A stretch of DNA of 64,000 bases, taken from NCBI RefSeq assembly GCF_017220215.1, contig NZ_CP071129.1:2868256-2932255 (forward strand), read 5' to 3'. The position numbers and the translations under genes were made by a program. This stretch comes from Caballeronia sp. M1242 (GTDB lineage Bacteria > Pseudomonadota > Gammaproteobacteria > Burkholderiales > Burkholderiaceae). The notes under the pieces are model-generated. The model worked only from the letters and a program-made list of their open reading frames with translations. It was not told the origin of the DNA and ran no database searches. Positions within the stretch are counted from its first letter, which is position 1, and every line of letters starts with the position of its first letter. This document shows, piece by piece, positions 9,342 to 18,551 of this stretch.

Positions 9342-9380
9342 AAAAAACCGGCAGGCATCGCGCCTGCCGGTTTTTTTCTT
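9342..9380 (+). terminator. Rho-independent terminator after metK
   Basis: A perfect 15-bp stem (9342-9356 with 9362-9376) with a 5-base loop is followed by a T tract. The A tract on the other side makes it usable from either strand. Confidence 0.9.
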
Positions 9381-9397
9381 TTGGGCGACGCGCGTGT

Positions 9398-9745
9398 TCA
9401 GCGCACCGCGAACGCGAACCAGCCGGCGCTGGTCGCAGACGTGCGACGCGGCCGGCGGCTCGTCAGCGCCGCGGCTCGCGGCTTCGGCGATGGCGCGCGC
9501 AGTTGCATCGGCCGGCGCAGCAGCGTGCGCAGCGACACGTCGCGCGAGGCGGCGCGTGCACGGAGATTCAGAAAGAATCCGCGAAACCAGGAGCGGATGC
9601 CATCGACCGGACGCGCGGTGGCTTGCGGCGCAAGCGCCTGCGTGCGGGCGGAATGATGTCGCAACGCGCGGATCATGCCGCGCCGGGCGGGCCGAGCCGC
9701 ACGAGAGGCGGCGCGTCGAAGGCCCTTAGCGATTCGGTGGTTCAT
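9398..9745 (-). CDS. Hypothetical small arginine-rich protein
   Basis: A 115-codon frame starts MNHRIAKGLRRAASRAARPA and ends close to the metK terminator. Third codon positions are GC-rich in the way of real genes here, and the metK terminator would serve both strands. Against it, there is no obvious ribosome binding site and the very basic composition can arise by chance in GC-rich DNA. I do not recognise a family. No signal peptide is evident. Confidence 0.35.
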   Translation of the reverse strand: MNHRIAKGLRRAASRAARPARRGMIRALRHHSARTQALAPQATARPVDGIRSWFRGFFLNLRARAASRDVSLRTLLRRPMQLRAPSPKPRAAALTSRRPRRTSATSAGWFAFAVR

Positions 9746-10061
9746 GTCGGCGATAGGTTCGTCTGCGTGGTGGCAAACTCGACAGTAGTCGTCTCAAAAA
9801 TAGCGTTCAAGGCTTCGATTCAACGTCGGCCGCGAAGTTGCACCGAAACGATGCGGCCAATGTACCGGACGTGCGTGACTGTCGTAAGTCCGCGTTTTCC
9901 CTGCCGGACATTGAAGCGGGCGCTTCATGCGACGGCGCGCGAGACAGGCTGCGAGCGCCTTCGCGGCCCGCGCGACTTACAATGCCCGTATTCGCCCCAA
10001 TTTCGGGTATTGCGCTGGCTGCATGAGGCGATATCGAAGCCGCGCCGAGGCTGAAACGAAC

Positions 10062-10838
10062 ATGTCTGAACAAACGTCGCTGCAATCGAAGAGTGATCAG
10101 GTGCACGAGCTGCGCCAAATGGGCTTCGTCATCGTAAAGGGGCTGGTGTCCGACGCGCGCTGCGATGCGTTGCGCGACGTCGCGCAGCGGCAACTGGCCG
10201 AAGCCGCCGCGCCGCTCGAATACGAAGCCGACCTGAAGTATCCCGGCGCGCCGGAATCGAAGCACGCGCCGGGCGGACATACCGTGCGGCGGCTTCTGGA
10301 CGCGTACGGGCGCCATCCGCTATTCGCGGAGTTCGCGACATCGCCGGAAGTGCGCGGCTGGATGGAGTTGTACTTCGGCGAGACGCCGTATCTCTCGCGC
10401 GCGCATCACAACTGCGTGATGACGAAGCACCCGGCGTACGGCAGCCTGACGGGCTGGCATCGCGATGCGCGTTACTGGGCGTTCGAGCGCGACGATCTGG
10501 TTTCCGCGTGGGTCGCGCTCGGCGATGAAACCGTGGACAACGGCGCGCTGTGGTTCGTGCCGCGATCGCACAAGCTCGCCTTCACGTCGGACCGGTTCGA
10601 CGACGCGAAATTCTTCCGCGCCGATTTGCCGGAAAACACGGCGCTGATTCGCACGGCGGTTTCGCCCAAGCTGGCGAAGGGCGATGTCGTGTTCTTTCAC
10701 TGCAACACGCTGCATTCCGCAGGCAAGAATCTCACCGATCAGGTGAAGTTCTCGCTCGTCTACACGTATCGCGGCGCAAGCAACGCGGCGTTGCCGGGCA
10801 CGCGATCCGCGTCGAAGCCGGAAGTCGCGCTCGTCTAA
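10062..10838 (+). CDS. Phytanoyl-CoA dioxygenase (PhyH) family protein
   Basis: The 258-residue protein is a predicted Fe(II)/2-oxoglutarate-dependent oxygenase. The iron triad is visible as His133-x-Asp135 (GWHRDARYW) and His218 (NTLHSAGKN), with Arg237 placed to bind 2-oxoglutarate. The substrate is unknown. I start at the ATG at 10062, which gives MSEQTSLQSKSDQVHELRQMG; the open frame extends further upstream but without family-like sequence. It converges with the DUF3185 gene, whose stop lies 11 bases away. Confidence 0.88.
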   Translation: MSEQTSLQSKSDQVHELRQMGFVIVKGLVSDARCDALRDVAQRQLAEAAAPLEYEADLKYPGAPESKHAPGGHTVRRLLDAYGRHPLFAEFATSPEVRGWMELYFGETPYLSRAHHNCVMTKHPAYGSLTGWHRDARYWAFERDDLVSAWVALGDETVDNGALWFVPRSHKLAFTSDRFDDAKFFRADLPENTALIRTAVSPKLAKGDVVFFHCNTLHSAGKNLTDQVKFSLVYTYRGASNAALPGTRSASKPEVALV

Positions 10839-10849
10839 GCGTTCAGCGT

Positions 10850-11053
10850 TCAGCGTTTCGAGGGCAGCGCGAGCCCGATCAGCCCCGCGAGCGACGCGAC
10901 AATGCCGCCCGCGATCAGCCAGATCGTCTTGTTAGTCGGCGAGCCCGTGAAGAAGCGCGACACGTCGTTGCTCAACGAGTGAAACGACTGTCCGCCGAAG
11001 TACAAAAGCACGATGCCGCCGACCAGCAGGGCCAAGGAAATCGCTCGGGTCAT
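10850..11053 (-). CDS. DUF3185 family small membrane protein
   Basis: The 67-residue product begins MTRAISLALLVGGIVLLYFG and has two predicted membrane helices (about 4-20 and 43-62) separated by a short polar loop SFHSLSNDVSRFFTGSP. This matches DUF3185 proteins, small inner-membrane proteins of unknown role common in proteobacteria. Confidence 0.82.
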   Translation of the reverse strand: MTRAISLALLVGGIVLLYFGGQSFHSLSNDVSRFFTGSPTNKTIWLIAGGIVASLAGLIGLALPSKR

Positions 11054-11129
11054 GAAGTGTCCTCGCGGGTTCTGAGATAGGGCGCGCCAGCTTACAAGGC
11101 ACGCCGCAGAGCGTCTAGTCAGGCCGGGC

Positions 11130-11924
11130 TCACGCCGCGACCGGCACGCGCGTGAGCGGCTGAATCTGGCGCAGCAAGTCGGCCTGCACGGCCGGATGGT
11201 CGCTTGCGCGCGTCCACACGCCGACGTTGAACTTCACGCCGGTATCGGTGTAATCCGTGACGGCGATCCACGGCGCCGACGCGCCGTCCTGCACGATGCG
11301 CGCATCGCCCGTGACGAGCCTGCGCAGTTCCGACAGCACGCGCTCGACATCTTGACCGTGCTGCACGAGGAAATTGAGCACCACGCGCCGGTTTTCGTTC
11401 GCGCTGAAATTGGTCACCGGATTCGCCCAGATGATGCTGTTCGGCACGTACATGACGACGCCGTCGGCCTTCGTGAGCCGCGTCGTGAATAGACCGATCT
11501 CGTTCACCGTACCCGCCGTCACGCCGATTCCCTCGATATAGTCACCGACGCGAAACGGCCGCAGTAGCAGCAACATCAAACCGGCTGCGATGTTTTGCAG
11601 CGTGCCCTGCAGCGCCAGTCCGATGGCAAGCCCCGCCGCGCCGAGCACGGTCAGGATGCTCGCCGCCGCAATGCCGAACTTGCCGAGCGCCGCGACGATG
11701 GCGACCACGCGTATCGCCCACATCACGAGACTGGCGAGCACCGGCGTCAGCGTGGCATCGACGTTCGTGCGGTTGAGCGTGCGCCGCAGCGCGTTGGCGA
11801 CGATGTTCGAGATCCACCAGCCGACGGCGACGATCAGAATCGCCATCAGAATGTTGATGCCGTACGTCAGCCCGAGCGTGAGCATGAAGTCGTAGGCCGG
11901 GCGCAATTTGTCGATTGAATCCAT
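11130..11924 (-). CDS. Small-conductance mechanosensitive channel (MscS family)
   Basis: The 264-residue inner-membrane protein has three N-terminal membrane helices. The pore helix region is rich in Gly and Ala (VLGAAGLAIGLALQGTLQNIAAG), followed by the MscS beta domain (RPFRVGDYIEG) and a C-terminal domain. MscS channels release solutes on hypo-osmotic shock. The ATG at 11924 has a strong AAGGAG site; longer readings lack one. It diverges from the aldo-keto reductase gene. Confidence 0.92.
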   Translation of the reverse strand: MDSIDKLRPAYDFMLTLGLTYGINILMAILIVAVGWWISNIVANALRRTLNRTNVDATLTPVLASLVMWAIRVVAIVAALGKFGIAAASILTVLGAAGLAIGLALQGTLQNIAAGLMLLLLRPFRVGDYIEGIGVTAGTVNEIGLFTTRLTKADGVVMYVPNSIIWANPVTNFSANENRRVVLNFLVQHGQDVERVLSELRRLVTGDARIVQDGASAPWIAVTDYTDTGVKFNVGVWTRASDHPAVQADLLRQIQPLTRVPVAA

Positions 11925-12135
11925 TGAGTGCTCCTTTTGCGATGTGTCGTGGACGAGGCGGCGCGCCGCGTGCTCCCGCATATCGGGACGCGCATGCCGG
12001 GCGCTCGGGCCGTCGCCGATTGGCTTAACATTGACGGCTTTGGTCGATTCGCGAGCATAGAGCAGCGGCGCGCATCCACCGGCTTCACGATTGTCAAAGT
12101 TAGTCCAAAACTGCCACCCGCAAAGGAAAACTGTC

Positions 12136-13182
12136 ATGGCTTACGAAGCAGCATCCGAGCGTTACTCCTCGCAGATGCAATACCGCACGTGCGGCAAATC
12201 CGGTCTCAAGCTGCCGGCGCTGTCGCTCGGCCTCTGGCATAACTTCGGCGACACCACGCCCATTTCGACGCAGCGCGACATCCTGCGTACCGCGTTCGAT
12301 CTCGGCGTGACGCACTTCGATTTGGCAAACAATTACGGGCCGCCGTACGGCAGCGCGGAGACCAACTTCGGGCGTCTCTTCAAGGACGACTTCAAGCCGT
12401 ATCGCGATGAATTGCTGATCTCGACGAAGGCCGGCTGGGACATGTGGCCGGGTCCGTACGGGCAGGGCGGCGGCTCGCGCAAGTACGTGCTCGCGAGCCT
12501 GGACCAGAGCCTGAAGCGCATGGGACTGGATTACGTCGATATCTTCTACTCGCATCGCTTCGATGCCGATACGCCGCTCGAAGAGACCGCCGGCGCGCTC
12601 GCGACCGCTGTGCATTCGGGCAAGGCGCTGTATGTCGGCATCTCGTCGTATTCGGCGTCCAAGACGCGCGAAATGGCCAAGCTGCTCGCCGAGCACAAGG
12701 TGCCGCTTTTGATCCATCAGCCGTCGTACAACATGCTGAACCGCTGGATCGAAGAAGAACTGCTGGATACGCTCGATGAGATCGGCGCGGGCAGCATCGC
12801 GTTCACGCCGCTCGCGCAAGGGCTGCTGACGAGCAAGTATCTGAACGGCGTGCCGCAGGATGCGCGCGTCAACAAGCCGGGCGGCGGATCGCTCAAGCAG
12901 GAACACCTGAGTCGGGAAAATCTGGAGCACGTGCGCAAGCTGAACGAACTGGCGCAGCGGCGCGGTCAAAGCCTCGCGCAGATGGCGCTCGCGTGGGCGC
13001 TGCGCGGCGGGCGCGTGACCTCGGTGCTGATCGGCGCGAGCCGCGCGGAGCAAGTCACCGAAAACGTCGGCGCGTTGAAGAATCTCGAGTTCAGCCAGGA
13101 AGAACTCGCGGAAATCGACAAGTACGCGCAGGAAGGCGGCATCAATCTGTGGGAGAAGCCGTCGACGGATCAGCGCATCTGA
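12136..13182 (+). CDS. gpr: Aldo/keto reductase, YghZ/Gpr type (glyceraldehyde 3-phosphate reductase-like)
   Basis: The 348-residue NADPH-dependent enzyme closely follows the AKR14-type YghZ pattern: RYSSQMQYRTCGKSGLKLPA at the start, DLANNYGPPYGSAE (catalytic Asp and Tyr), STKAGWDMWPGPYG (Lys), YSHRFD (His) and SVLIGASRAEQ for cofactor binding. YghZ reduces L-glyceraldehyde 3-phosphate and detoxifies methylglyoxal. The ATG at 12136 follows AAAGGAAA. The exact substrate here is inferred. Confidence 0.88.
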   Translation: MAYEAASERYSSQMQYRTCGKSGLKLPALSLGLWHNFGDTTPISTQRDILRTAFDLGVTHFDLANNYGPPYGSAETNFGRLFKDDFKPYRDELLISTKAGWDMWPGPYGQGGGSRKYVLASLDQSLKRMGLDYVDIFYSHRFDADTPLEETAGALATAVHSGKALYVGISSYSASKTREMAKLLAEHKVPLLIHQPSYNMLNRWIEEELLDTLDEIGAGSIAFTPLAQGLLTSKYLNGVPQDARVNKPGGGSLKQEHLSRENLEHVRKLNELAQRRGQSLAQMALAWALRGGRVTSVLIGASRAEQVTENVGALKNLEFSQEELAEIDKYAQEGGINLWEKPSTDQRI

Positions 13183-13557
13183 ACGTCTTGCAGCCGCCTT
13201 CCGTCAGAAGGGTGATTCGGAAGCGGCTCGGCTGCGGTTGCTATCATGCGGGCTCGCGGTTCATTCGCTGCTGACCGGCAGCGAGCACAATCGGCGGCGG
13301 CGGCGCGTGGCGGATCGTCACGCGCTGCTGGCGATCCGGCCCGAGGACGCCCCGCGGCTATCGAGTTAGAATAGCCGATTGCGCCCATGCAACGCCCGGC
13401 TGCACGACTGCCGACGCGGGCCTGCCGCAAACACGCCGCACAGAGCCGAAAGTTCGGACGAAAGCGCCAGCCGCTCGTCCTTTCGCGCGGCGTCGAGCGA
13501 CCCGCGTTCCGGCGTTCCGGCCGTGAGCGTCACCGTTTTCGCATAGTCCAAGAAGCC
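13183..13557. other. Intergenic region upstream of fpr
   Basis: A 375-base gap without a convincing gene. A TAGAAT hexamer near 13367 could be the -10 element of fpr, implying a leader of about 180 bases. The open frame reading into fpr from 13387 is arginine-rich and lacks family similarity. Confidence 0.45.
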
Positions 13558-14328
13558 ATGAGCAACCTCAACTCTCAAACCGTTCTGAGCGTCCACCACT
13601 GGACCGACACGCTTTTCAGTTTCACCTGCACTCGCGACGCCTCGTTCCGCTTTGAGAACGGCCAGTTCACGATGGTGGGCCTCGAAGTCGACGGCAAGCC
13701 GCTTCTGCGCGCCTACAGCCTCGCGAGCGCGAACTACGAAGAGCATCTCGAATTCTTAAGCATCAAGGTGCCGGACGGCCCGCTGACTTCGCGTCTGCAG
13801 CACCTGAAGGTCGGCGATTCCGTGCTGATTGGCAAGAAGCCGACGGGCACGCTGGTCGCGGACAACCTGCTGCCGGGCAAGACGCTGTGGCTGCTTTCCA
13901 CTGGCACCGGCCTCGCGCCGTTCATGTCGATCATCAAGGACCCGGACGTCTACGACCGCTACGAGAAGATCGTGCTGACGCATACGTGCCGCTTCGTCGA
14001 TGAACTCGCGTACAAGGACTTCATCACGGAGCATTTGCCGGCGCACGAGCACATCGGCGAGATCGTTTCGGAGAAGCTCGTCTATTACCCGACCGTGACG
14101 CGCGAAGAATTCGCGAACCGCGGCCGCATCACCGACCTGATCGAGACGAAGAAGCTGTTCTCGGATCTGTCGGTGGAGCCGTTCTCGATCGAAAACGACC
14201 GCGTGATGCTCTGCGGCAGCCCGCATATGCTGCGCGACACGCGTCAGCTGCTCGACTCGCTGGGCTTCCAGGAAGGCAGCAACAACCATCCGGGGCATTA
14301 CGTCGTCGAGAAGGCGTTCGTCGGCTGA
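13558..14328 (+). CDS. fpr: Ferredoxin--NADP+ reductase
   Basis: The 256-residue flavoenzyme moves electrons between NADPH and ferredoxin or flavodoxin, supporting iron-sulfur enzymes and oxidative stress defence. Visible are the FAD-binding RAYSLAS, the pyridine nucleotide motif STGTGLAPFMS, CGSPHM and the C-terminus VEKAFVG typical of bacterial Fpr of subclass I. The start MSNLNSQTVLSVHHW is the usual one. Confidence 0.95.
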   Translation: MSNLNSQTVLSVHHWTDTLFSFTCTRDASFRFENGQFTMVGLEVDGKPLLRAYSLASANYEEHLEFLSIKVPDGPLTSRLQHLKVGDSVLIGKKPTGTLVADNLLPGKTLWLLSTGTGLAPFMSIIKDPDVYDRYEKIVLTHTCRFVDELAYKDFITEHLPAHEHIGEIVSEKLVYYPTVTREEFANRGRITDLIETKKLFSDLSVEPFSIENDRVMLCGSPHMLRDTRQLLDSLGFQEGSNNHPGHYVVEKAFVG

Positions 14329-14352
14329 TTCGTGGTTGGCGTGTTCGCAAAG

Positions 14353-14382
14353 AAGCCGGGGCAAATCGCTCCGGTTTTTTTT
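14353..14382 (+). terminator. Probable terminator after fpr
   Basis: A 7-bp stem (14353-14359 with 14371-14377, one G-U) is followed by a run of eight T residues. Confidence 0.65.
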
Positions 14383-14647
14383 CGCCTGCTAGCGGGCAAC
14401 TTGTTACATGTGTGGACAGGCATTATTGGCACTTCCGCCGCACTGCTGTTACTAATCGACATGAAGTTCTCCCGCCGCAGCCTTGTCGGACATGGATTAA
14501 TCATATTTTTGAGATATGATGCGGTCACGTCGAAGCGATGCGCAAAGCCTGCATCGTCCGATTTCCATGTTACAGAGTGTAAATTTAGTTACGCCGACTC
14601 GTGGTCTGCCGAGGACGTAGCTCAAGTTGCGCTCAAAGCGAGGAAAA
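14383..14647 (+). promoter_or_regulatory. AT-rich promoter region of the two-component operon
   Basis: This stretch is clearly more AT-rich than its surroundings. An inverted repeat tcatat/atatga (14501-14506 and 14514-14519) could be an operator or part of a promoter. No gene is seen. Confidence 0.4.
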
Positions 14648-15493
14648 ATGAACCCGTCGGCCCTGATCGGACTGGATCAGCGTGCAACGTCCTGCGCCAC
14701 CGTGCGCGGTGTGTCGTCAGCGACGCCGGAGGCATCCGGCTTACCGTTTTCCGCTCTATTCGACGCCAAGCTGGAAAGCGACCGCGAGGTCGAGCGCCTG
14801 CGCGCCCGCGTACGGGATCTCGCTTCGCAAGTCTGCGCGGCCGATGAGCGCGTTCGCCGCAGCATCGCCGCCGACCTGCACGACGAAGCAGGCGCCATTC
14901 TCACCGCTGCGAACCTCGCAGTAGCGCGCGCCGAATATCTGCTGCCCGCCGATGCGCCCGCTGCCTGCACAGAAGCGCTGCGCCAGGCGCGCGAATGTCT
15001 CGCCGAAGTCGCCGCGTCCAACCACAGGATCGTGGAGGGCCTGCACGCGCCGGCGCTCGACGCCGGACTGCCTGCCGCGCTCGCGGAATGGCTCGCAACC
15101 TTCGGCGCGCGCGCCGGTCTCTCCGTTAATTTATCTTGTTCAGTTGAAATCTACGCGAAGCGTTTGCCGCAGGGTCTGTCCCACGCGTTCTTTCGCATCA
15201 CGCAGGAAGCACTAAACAACGTCGCGCGGCACGCGCATGCGACGCGCGCGAACGTGACGCTCGCAGCCGACGACGACGCGCTCACGCTCGTGGTGGAGGA
15301 CGACGGCATCGGCATCACGCCCGTTGCGCGCCGGAAAGCCGGGCGGCTCGGGTTCGCGAGCATGCGCTCTCGCTGCGAGGCGTTCGGCGGCACGCTGCGC
15401 GTGGGCGCATCGAAGACGGGCGGGACCTGCGTGCGCGCGCGCCTCCCGTGGACGGCCGCGCCGCGCGCCGCGCTGCGCGCGGTCAACGACTGA
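14648..15493 (+). CDS. Soluble NarL-type sensor histidine kinase (HisKA_3 family)
   Basis: The 281-residue kinase has no membrane segments or recognisable sensor domain. A coiled coil (about 41-68) leads to the HisKA_3 dimerisation domain with phospho-acceptor His78 (AADLHDEAG). The HATPase domain shows the N-box (ALNNVARHA), the G1 box (EDDGIGI) and GRLGFASM. The ATG at 14648 follows AGGAAA. It lies 8 bases before its partner regulator, so the pair is an operon. The stimulus is unknown; a cytoplasmic partner or redox signal is possible. Confidence 0.88.
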   Translation: MNPSALIGLDQRATSCATVRGVSSATPEASGLPFSALFDAKLESDREVERLRARVRDLASQVCAADERVRRSIAADLHDEAGAILTAANLAVARAEYLLPADAPAACTEALRQARECLAEVAASNHRIVEGLHAPALDAGLPAALAEWLATFGARAGLSVNLSCSVEIYAKRLPQGLSHAFFRITQEALNNVARHAHATRANVTLAADDDALTLVVEDDGIGITPVARRKAGRLGFASMRSRCEAFGGTLRVGASKTGGTCVRARLPWTAAPRAALRAVND

Positions 15494-15501
15494 GCGCGCG
15501 C

Positions 15502-16158
15502 ATGGCGCTCAAGATTCTTCTCGCCGACGATCACGCCATCGTGCGCCGTGGCGTCGCGCAATTGCTGCTGGAGCGCGGCGTCGCGTCGGAGGTCAGCGAA
15601 GCGGAAACGGGCGCGCAGGCGCTGGCGCTCGCTGCGCGCGTCTCTTTCGACGTCGCGCTCCTCGACATCTCGCTACCCGATACGACCGGCCTCGACGTCC
15701 TGAAGCGCCTGAAGCGCGACGCGCCGCGTCTGCCGGTGCTCATGTTCTCCATGTATCGCGAAGACCAGTACGCGGTGCGCGCGCTGAAGGCGGGCGCGGC
15801 AGGTTATCTATCGAAGACGGCGGACCCCGCGCTGATGATCCGCGCGGTTCAACAGGTCGCAGCCGGCCGTAAGTACGTCAGCCCGGAAATGGCGGAGGCG
15901 CTCGCCAATTACGTCTCACTGGATAGCGAACGGATGCCGCACGAGAACTTGTCGGACCGCGAGTTCCAGACGCTCTGCATGCTGGCATCGGGCAAGCGGC
16001 TGACCGACATCGCGAACGCGCTGTCGTTGTCGGTTAAGACGGTCAGCGTGTATCGCGCGCGCCTGCTCGACAAGATGAAGCTGGCCAACAACGCCGAACT
16101 CACGTTCTATGTCCTCTCGAACCGCCTCGTCGATATGAACCCTGCGATCGCAGGCTGA
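15502..16158 (+). CDS. NarL/FixJ-type response regulator
   Basis: The 218-residue protein has an N-terminal receiver domain with acidic pocket Asp9-Asp10, phospho-acceptor Asp55 (ALLDISLPD) and the conserved Lys in GYLSK. The C-terminal LuxR-type helix-turn-helix reads LTDIANALSLSVKTVSVYRARLLDK. It is paired with the kinase upstream. Targets are unknown; the amino acid permease downstream is an obvious candidate. Confidence 0.93.
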   Translation: MALKILLADDHAIVRRGVAQLLLERGVASEVSEAETGAQALALAARVSFDVALLDISLPDTTGLDVLKRLKRDAPRLPVLMFSMYREDQYAVRALKAGAAGYLSKTADPALMIRAVQQVAAGRKYVSPEMAEALANYVSLDSERMPHENLSDREFQTLCMLASGKRLTDIANALSLSVKTVSVYRARLLDKMKLANNAELTFYVLSNRLVDMNPAIAG

Positions 16159-16295
16159 GTGGGTTTTATCTCAGACAAGATAAACGCACCGGCGCTGCGC
16201 ATGCTGCCCAATTTCTGGGCATTTTCGAAGTCTCCGATAGAATGTCGGGTTTTCCCGCAGCAGGGCGCGCGAGCGCCGCATGGAGACTTATCGCA

Positions 16296-17738
16296 ATGTC
16301 GTTGTTCCGCAAGAAAAACATCGAGCACATGCTGGCCGGCGCGCACAGCACGTCACTCAAGAAAACGCTTGGCGCGCTGGACCTGACGTTTCTCGGCATC
16401 GGCGCGATCATCGGCACCGGCATCTTCGTGCTCACGGGCACCGGCGCCGTGCAGGCCGGACCCGCGCTGATGGTGTCGTTCATCGTCGCGGCCATCGCTT
16501 GCTGCTTCGCCGCGCTCGCCTACGCGGAGTTTTCGTCGACCATTCCGGTCGCCGGTTCCATCTACACGTATTCGTACGCGACGCTCGGCGAACTGGCCGC
16601 GTGGATCATCGGCTGGGACTTGATGCTCGAATACGGGCTCGCGACGTCCGCCGTTTCAGTGGGGTGGTCGGGCTATCTGCAATCGCTGCTGTCGGGCTTC
16701 GGCATCAGCCTGCCGACGGCGCTCACCGCCGCGCCCGGCGCGCTGCCGGACCACGTCACGTACTTCAACCTGCCCGCGTTCCTCGTGATGATGGTCATTA
16801 CGTGGCTGCTGTCGATCGGCGTAAAGGAATCCACGCGCATCAACAACGTGATGGTCGCGATCAAGGTAACGGTCGTGCTGCTGGTGATCGCGGTCGGCGT
16901 ATTCCACGTCACGCCGGCGAACTGGCATCCGTTCATGCCGCACGGCTGGTCCGGCGTGTTCGGCGCGGCGGCGGTTATGTTCTTCGCGTTCATCGGCTTC
17001 GATTCGGTGTCGTCCGCGGCCGAGGAAGTGAAGAACCCGAAGCGCGATCTGCCCATCGGCATCATTTCGTCGCTCGCGGTGTGCGCGGTGCTGTACGTGG
17101 CGGTGGCGGCGGTCGTGACGGGCATTGTGCCGGCAGCGCAGTTCGCGCACATCTCGCATCCGGTGTCGTACGCGCTGCAAGTGGCGGGGCAGAACTGGGT
17201 GGCGGGTTTCATCGACCTCGGCGCGGTGCTCGGCATGCTCACCGTGATTCTCGTGATGAGCTACGGCCAGACGCGCATCATCTACGCGATGTCGCGTGAC
17301 GGACTGCTCCCCGCCAAACTCTCGAGCGTGCATCCGCGCTTTGCGACGCCGTTTTTCACGACGTGGCTCGTCGGCAGCTTCTTCGGCCTGATCGGCGCGC
17401 TCGTGCCGCTCAACGTGCTCGCCGAGCTGATCAACATCGGCACGCTCGCCGCGTTCTCGATGGTCTCCATCGCCGTGCTGATCCTGCGCCGCACGCATCC
17501 CGACCTGCCGCGCGCGTTCCGCTGCCCGGGCGTTCCCGTCGTGCCGATTCTCGCGGTGGCGTCGTGCCTCTTCCTGATGCTCAACCTGACGGCGACGACG
17601 TGGATTGCGTTCGTCGTCTGGCTCGTGATCGGCCTCGTGATTTACTTCGTGTACTCGCGCCGTCATTCGGCGCTGGGCCGCGTTCAGGCGCAGCCCGCGA
17701 GCGCGAAGGCCGCGAAGCGCGAAACCGTTACGCACTGA
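16296..17738 (+). CDS. APC superfamily amino acid permease (CAT type)
   Basis: The 480-residue inner-membrane protein has about 12 hydrophobic helices. The first carries the APC substrate motif GIGAIIGTGIFVLTG, and FIGFDSVSSAAEEVKNPKRDLPIGI is the consensus of the cationic amino acid transporter group. It should import an amino acid by proton symport. The ATG at 16296 follows GGAG. A clean terminator follows. Confidence 0.92.
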   Translation: MSLFRKKNIEHMLAGAHSTSLKKTLGALDLTFLGIGAIIGTGIFVLTGTGAVQAGPALMVSFIVAAIACCFAALAYAEFSSTIPVAGSIYTYSYATLGELAAWIIGWDLMLEYGLATSAVSVGWSGYLQSLLSGFGISLPTALTAAPGALPDHVTYFNLPAFLVMMVITWLLSIGVKESTRINNVMVAIKVTVVLLVIAVGVFHVTPANWHPFMPHGWSGVFGAAAVMFFAFIGFDSVSSAAEEVKNPKRDLPIGIISSLAVCAVLYVAVAAVVTGIVPAAQFAHISHPVSYALQVAGQNWVAGFIDLGAVLGMLTVILVMSYGQTRIIYAMSRDGLLPAKLSSVHPRFATPFFTTWLVGSFFGLIGALVPLNVLAELINIGTLAAFSMVSIAVLILRRTHPDLPRAFRCPGVPVVPILAVASCLFLMLNLTATTWIAFVVWLVIGLVIYFVYSRRHSALGRVQAQPASAKAAKRETVTH

Positions 17739-17766
17739 GCGTTTGTCTGATCGTTCGGCTAAAGAG

Positions 17767-17794
17767 CGCCGTCCCTCGGGACGGCGTTTTTTTT
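17767..17794 (+). terminator. Rho-independent terminator after the permease
   Basis: An 8-bp stem (17767-17774 with 17779-17786) with a CTCG loop is followed by eight T residues. Confidence 0.92.
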
Positions 17795-18022
17795 CGTCCG
17801 TCGCGGGCGCGGCACGGGCGTGCGCCTAATAGCGACGCCCGCTGATTTGTGCTTTACTCGCCGTACACATAACACGAAATTCCAGCCGGACGCGACGCGC
17901 GGGCAGGTAGAGACGTGGCGACGTGCGTGACCCGAGTGACGTTAAGGCTGGTCCATCCCCTTGCAATCATGCAAGGACCGTAGCGAGGCGCAAAGCCCGC
18001 CGCGGTCGACAAGGAGACAGTA

Positions 18023-18499
18023 ATGACGCTCAGCATCAGCCTGACGGTCAACGGCAAACCCGTGACCGCGAAGGTGGAACCGCATGTCCTGCTCGTTCAG
18101 TTTCTCCGCGAAAACCTCGGGCTGACCGGTACGCATATCGGCTGCGATACCGCGCAGTGCGGCGCGTGCACCGTTCATCTCGACGGCCGCGCGATCAAAT
18201 CGTGCAACATTCTCGCCGCGCAGGCCGACGGCATGAGCGTGACGACCATCGAGGGCATGTCGAAAGACGGCCAGCTTCATCCGATGCAGGCGGCGTTCAG
18301 GGAATGCCACGGCCTGCAGTGCGGCTTCTGCACGCCGGGCATGGTGATGAGCGCGAGCGCGCTCGCAGCCGAATCGCCCGATCTCACCGAGGAAGAAGTC
18401 CGCGATCAGCTCGACGGCAATCTGTGCCGCTGCACGGGCTATCACAACATCGTGAAGGCGGTCCTCGAAGGCGCGCAGAACATGAAAGCGGGCGCCTGA
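18023..18499 (+). CDS. coxS: Molybdenum hydroxylase iron-sulfur subunit (CoxS-like)
   Basis: The 158-residue small subunit carries two [2Fe-2S] clusters that pass electrons from the molybdenum site to FAD. The plant-type cluster uses Cys41, Cys46, Cys49 and Cys61; the second, alpha-helical cluster uses Cys100, Cys103, Cys135 and Cys137 (CGFCTPG and CRCTGY). It is the first gene of a coxSLM-D-E-G-F type operon. A GGAGA site precedes the ATG. Confidence 0.95.
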   Translation: MTLSISLTVNGKPVTAKVEPHVLLVQFLRENLGLTGTHIGCDTAQCGACTVHLDGRAIKSCNILAAQADGMSVTTIEGMSKDGQLHPMQAAFRECHGLQCGFCTPGMVMSASALAAESPDLTEEEVRDQLDGNLCRCTGYHNIVKAVLEGAQNMKAGA

Positions 18500-18551
18500 T
18501 TCCCTCGTTCCCTTTTCGACACCACGAATCGCGCCTATCACGGAGACCGCG

